DNA from: Hydractinia symbiolongicarpus
Taxonomy: Eukaryota > Cnidaria > Hydrozoa > Anthoathecata > Hydractiniidae
Direction: 5' to 3'
Assembly: GCF_029227915.1 (NCBI RefSeq)
Contig: NC_079881.1
Coordinates: 24,157,501-24,221,500, forward strand
Length of the DNA: 64,000 nucleotides
A program made the translations under genes and the position numbers. Position 1 is the first letter of the stretch; the number at the start of each line of letters is the position of its first letter. This document shows positions 61,001 through 64,000 of the stretch, piece by piece. A model generated the notes under the pieces. It did not search any database. It saw nothing but the letters and a program-made list of their open reading frames with translations, and had not been told where the DNA came from.

Positions 61001-64000
61001 ATTTAATTGAAGGAACTTTGAACTGTGACCTTATAAACGTGATAAATGAGCCAATTGGACCCCAAGGAATAACATTCTTCTTAATTCGACATGATTGCTG
61101 AAATTCAGCGATTACACTAGGCTCTGTGGTGGCGCTTTATTTAAAAATTTAGATAAATAAGTCTTGTTTTTACTGTGGGACCAATCGTAGCCGTTAGTTC
61201 GGGCCGAAGAAATAGAGATAGTTTCAAAAACTACACTTCATTGACTTTTTAACAGTGTCAATCCGTTTGAGTTACAGCGGTTGCGTCACATATTAGCACC
61301 AACATGAATTTAGTGATTTTCTTTCGATATTACTAAGTTGTATCGCTTTTAACAATGAAACGATTGACTCTGGGACTTAGTTGAACTGATTCTGGAGTGT
61401 GGCCTTTATATGTGATAAATGAGCCCATTGGACTCCAAAGAATAACATTCTTCTTAATTTGACATGATGGCTGGAATTCAGCGATTACACTGTGCGCTGT
61501 GGTAGCGTTTCATTTAAAAATTTAGATAAATAAGTCATTTCTCACTGTGGGACCAATCCTAGCCGTTATCGCGCGCTGAAGAAATAGCGACAGTTTCAAA
61601 AACTACATTTCAATGACTTTCTAACGGTATCAGTCCGTTTGAGTTAAAACGGTTGTGTCACATATTCGTACTAACATGTATATAGCGATATTTTTTGATA
61701 TTACTAGGTTGCATCGCTTTTAACAGTGAAACGATTGACTGTAGGACTTAATTGAACTAATTCTGGAGTGTGACCTTATAAATGTGATAAATGAGCCAGT
61801 TTGACTACAAGAAATAACAGTGTTCTTAATTTGACATGATTGCTGGAACTCAGCGATTACACTGGTGCTATGGTAGCGCTTTATTTAAAAATTAAGATAG
61901 ATAAGTCTTGTTTTTACTGTGGGACCAATCGTAGCCGTTAGTTCGGGCCGAAGAAATAGAAATAGTTTCAAAAACTACACTTCATTGACTTTTTAACAGT
62001 GTCAATCCGTTTGAGTTACAGCGGTTGCGTCACATATTCGCACAACATGTATTAGGTGATATCTTTCCGATATTACTAAGTTATATCGCTTTTTACAGTG
62101 AAACAATTGACTCTGGGACTTAATTGAAGTAACTTTGGACTGAGACCTTATAAATGTGATAAATGAGTCACTTGGACTCCAAGGAATAACATTCTTCTTA
62201 ATTTGACGTGATTCCTTGAATTCAACGATTACAATGGGCGCTGTGGTAGCGCTTCATTTAAAAACGTAGATAAATAAGTCATAAATACCGTGGGACCAAT
62301 CCTGGCCGTTAGCACGCGCTGAATAAATAGGAACAGTTTCAAAAACTACATTTCATTGAATTTCTAACGGTATCAATCCGCTTCAGTTACAACGGTTGCG
62401 TCACATGTTCGTACCAACTTGTATTTATCGATATTGTTCTCATATTAATAGGTTGCATGGCTTTTAACAGTGAAACGATTGACCGTGGGACTTAATTGAA
62501 CTGATTTTGGACTGCGACCTTATAAATGTTATAAGTGAGCCAACTGGACTCCAAGAAATGTCATTCTTCTTAATTTGACATGATTCCCGGAACTCAGCGA
62601 TTACACTGAATGCTGTGGTAGCGCTTTATTTAAAAATTAAGATAGATAAGTCTTTTTATACTGTGCAACCACTCCTGGCCGTTAGCACGCGATGAAGAAA
62701 TAGAGAGATTCTTAAAAACTACATTTAATTGACTTATTGCCGGTATCACTCCGTTTGAGTTACAACGGTTGCGACACATATTCGCACCAACATGTATTAG
62801 GTGATATCTTTCCGATATTACTAAGTTAAATCGCTTTTTACAGTGAAACGATTGACTATGGGACTTAATTGAAGTAACTTTGGACTGAGACCTTATAAAT
62901 GTGATAAATGAGCCAATTGGACTCCAAGGAATAACATTCTTCTTAATTTGACGTGATTCCTGGAATTCAACGATTACAATGGGCGCTGTGGTAGCGCTTC
63001 ATTTAAGAATTTAAATAAATAAGTCATTTTCTACGGTGGGACCAATCCTAGCAGTTATCGCGCGCTGAAGAAATTGACACAGTTTAAAAAACTTTATTTC
63101 AATGAATTTCTAATGGTATCAGTCCGTTTGAGTTACAGCGGTTGCGTCACATATTCATACCAACATGTGTTTGGCGATATTATTCCGTATATTCTAGGTT
63201 GGATCGCTTTTAACAGTGAAGCGATTGACTGTGTAACTTAATTGGACTAACATTGGACTGTGACCTTATAAATAGGATAAGTGAGCCAATTGAACTCCAA
63301 GAATAAAACATTCTTCTTAATTTGACATGATTGCCAGAACTCAGCGATTACACTGGGCACTGTGGTAGCGCTTTATTTAAGAATTTAAATAAATAAGTCA
63401 TTTTTTACTGTGGGACCAATCTCGTACCAACATGTGTTTAGATATTTTTTTCCGATACTACTAAGTTGTATCGCTTTAAACAGTGAAACGACTGACTGTG
63501 GGACTTAATTGAACTGATTCTGGACTGTGAGCTTATGAATGTGATAAGTGAGCCAATTGGAGCCCAAGAAGTAACATTCTTCTTAAATTGACATGATTGC
63601 CGAAACTCAGCGATTACACTGGGCGCTGTGGTTGCGCTTCATTTACAAATTAAGAAAAGAAAGTCATTTTTTACTGTGGGACCAATCCTAGCCGTTAGCG
63701 CGCGCTGAAGAAATAGCGACAGGTTCAAAAACTACATTTCATTGAATTACTAAAGGTGTTAATCCACTTCCCACTTCAGTTACAACGGTTGCGTGACATA
63801 TTCGTGCCAACTTGTATTTAGCCATATTTTTCTCTTATTACTAGGTTGCATCGCTTTTAACAGTGAAACGATTGACTGTGGGACTTAATTGAACTGATTT
63901 AGGGCTGTGACTTTATAAATGTTATAAGTGAGACAGTTGGACTCCAAGAAATAACATTCTTCTTAATTTGACATGATTGTTGGAATTCAGCGATTACACT
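58061..64000. repeat. Diverged, mosaic satellite monomers at the window end
   Basis: About 16 monomers of at least three subfamilies intermixed. One type, with ACTTGTATTTATCGATATTG and CTCATATTAATAGG, appears near 58700, 59440 and 62420. Another, with GTGATATCTTTCCG, appears near 59080, 62050 and 62800. A loose 8-monomer periodicity of about 2975 bp links 58853 to 61828; the shortfall is largely a 9-bp loss near 59595 (GTCATTCTTGACATG). One unit at about 63420 lacks 106 bp. A unit at 63765 has an 8-bp duplication (CCACTTCCCACTTCAG). No gene is seen. Confidence 0.86.

Larger units (their letters stand above)
44425..64000. repeat. Satellite array, right segment (about 52 monomers)
   Basis: The same satellite resumes at about phase 87 of the monomer, immediately after the retroelement, in the same orientation as the left segment, and runs off the window end. 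This side is dominated by a subfamily marked by CAATGAATTTCTAATGG, ATTCATACCAACATGTGTTT, TTGGACTAACATTGGACTG and GATTTAATTGAAGTAACTT. Monomers with these marks already begin left of the element, from about 39.9 kb, so the element is not the subfamily boundary. No genes are seen. Two 64-codon open frames at 47261-47455 and 49501-49695 are the same satellite segment repeated 2240 bp apart and begin with TTG. Confidence 0.97.

Noticed and set aside
1-64000. CRISPR array or bacterial direct-repeat system
   Set aside because: The repeat unit is ~373 bp with no unique spacers between conserved repeats and no cas-like genes; it is contiguous satellite.

Overview
The window is almost entirely one tandem satellite DNA. 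A monomer of about 373 bp, rich in A+T but keeping many CpGs, repeats head to tail in one orientation from base 1 to base 64000. That is roughly 165 copies (about 61.7 kb divided by 373). The only interruption I can see is a dead fragment of a non-LTR (LINE-type) retrotransposon on the minus strand at about 42185-44430. I see no host protein gene, rRNA, tRNA, CRISPR array, bacterial operon or phage gene. A long satellite array plus an APE-endonuclease/reverse-transcriptase element indicates a eukaryote, most likely an animal. The protein style of the element is of the CR1/jockey-like kind common in aquatic invertebrates such as cnidarians, but I cannot name the species. A pericentromeric, centromeric or other heterochromatic block is the natural setting, by inference only.

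Layout. The monomers fall into diverged subfamilies, and successive stretches are organised as higher-order repeats (HORs) with different periods. These are: 1-4319, 7-mer (2611 bp); 4800-5545, near-identical doublet; 5751-9384, 5-mer (1817 bp); 9919-12627, 4-mer (1492 bp); 13236-16847 and 20694-24305, two copies of a 3.6 kb block about 7458 bp apart; 16427-18660, 3-mer (1117 bp); 19265-22095, 3-mer (1119 bp); 26410-32550, 5-mer (1836 bp); 32560-33960, 2-mer (719 bp); 34611-37548, 5-mer (1864 bp); 38350-39100, doublet (375 bp); 45465-46958, 2-mer (747 bp); 46212-49745, 6-mer (2240 bp); 50691-52928, 3-mer (1119 bp); 52929-58060, 5-mer (1655 bp). The gaps between these blocks, and 58060-64000, hold more diverged and mosaic monomers of the same family.

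The retroelement keeps most of an endonuclease domain, a linker and the palm/fingers of a reverse transcriptase. It is cut at both ends and broken by three in-frame stops and one frameshift. It sits inside the least homogenised part of the array, and about 75-86 bp of satellite monomer is missing at its insertion point.

The many short open frames in the satellite on either strand start at TTG in the examples I checked and are best read as by-products of the repeat, not genes. I found no convincing new gene system. The material worth a second look is the architecture: shifting HOR registers, chimeric monomers that switch at one phase, recurrent deletion variants, and an apparent cryptic half-repeat within the monomer.
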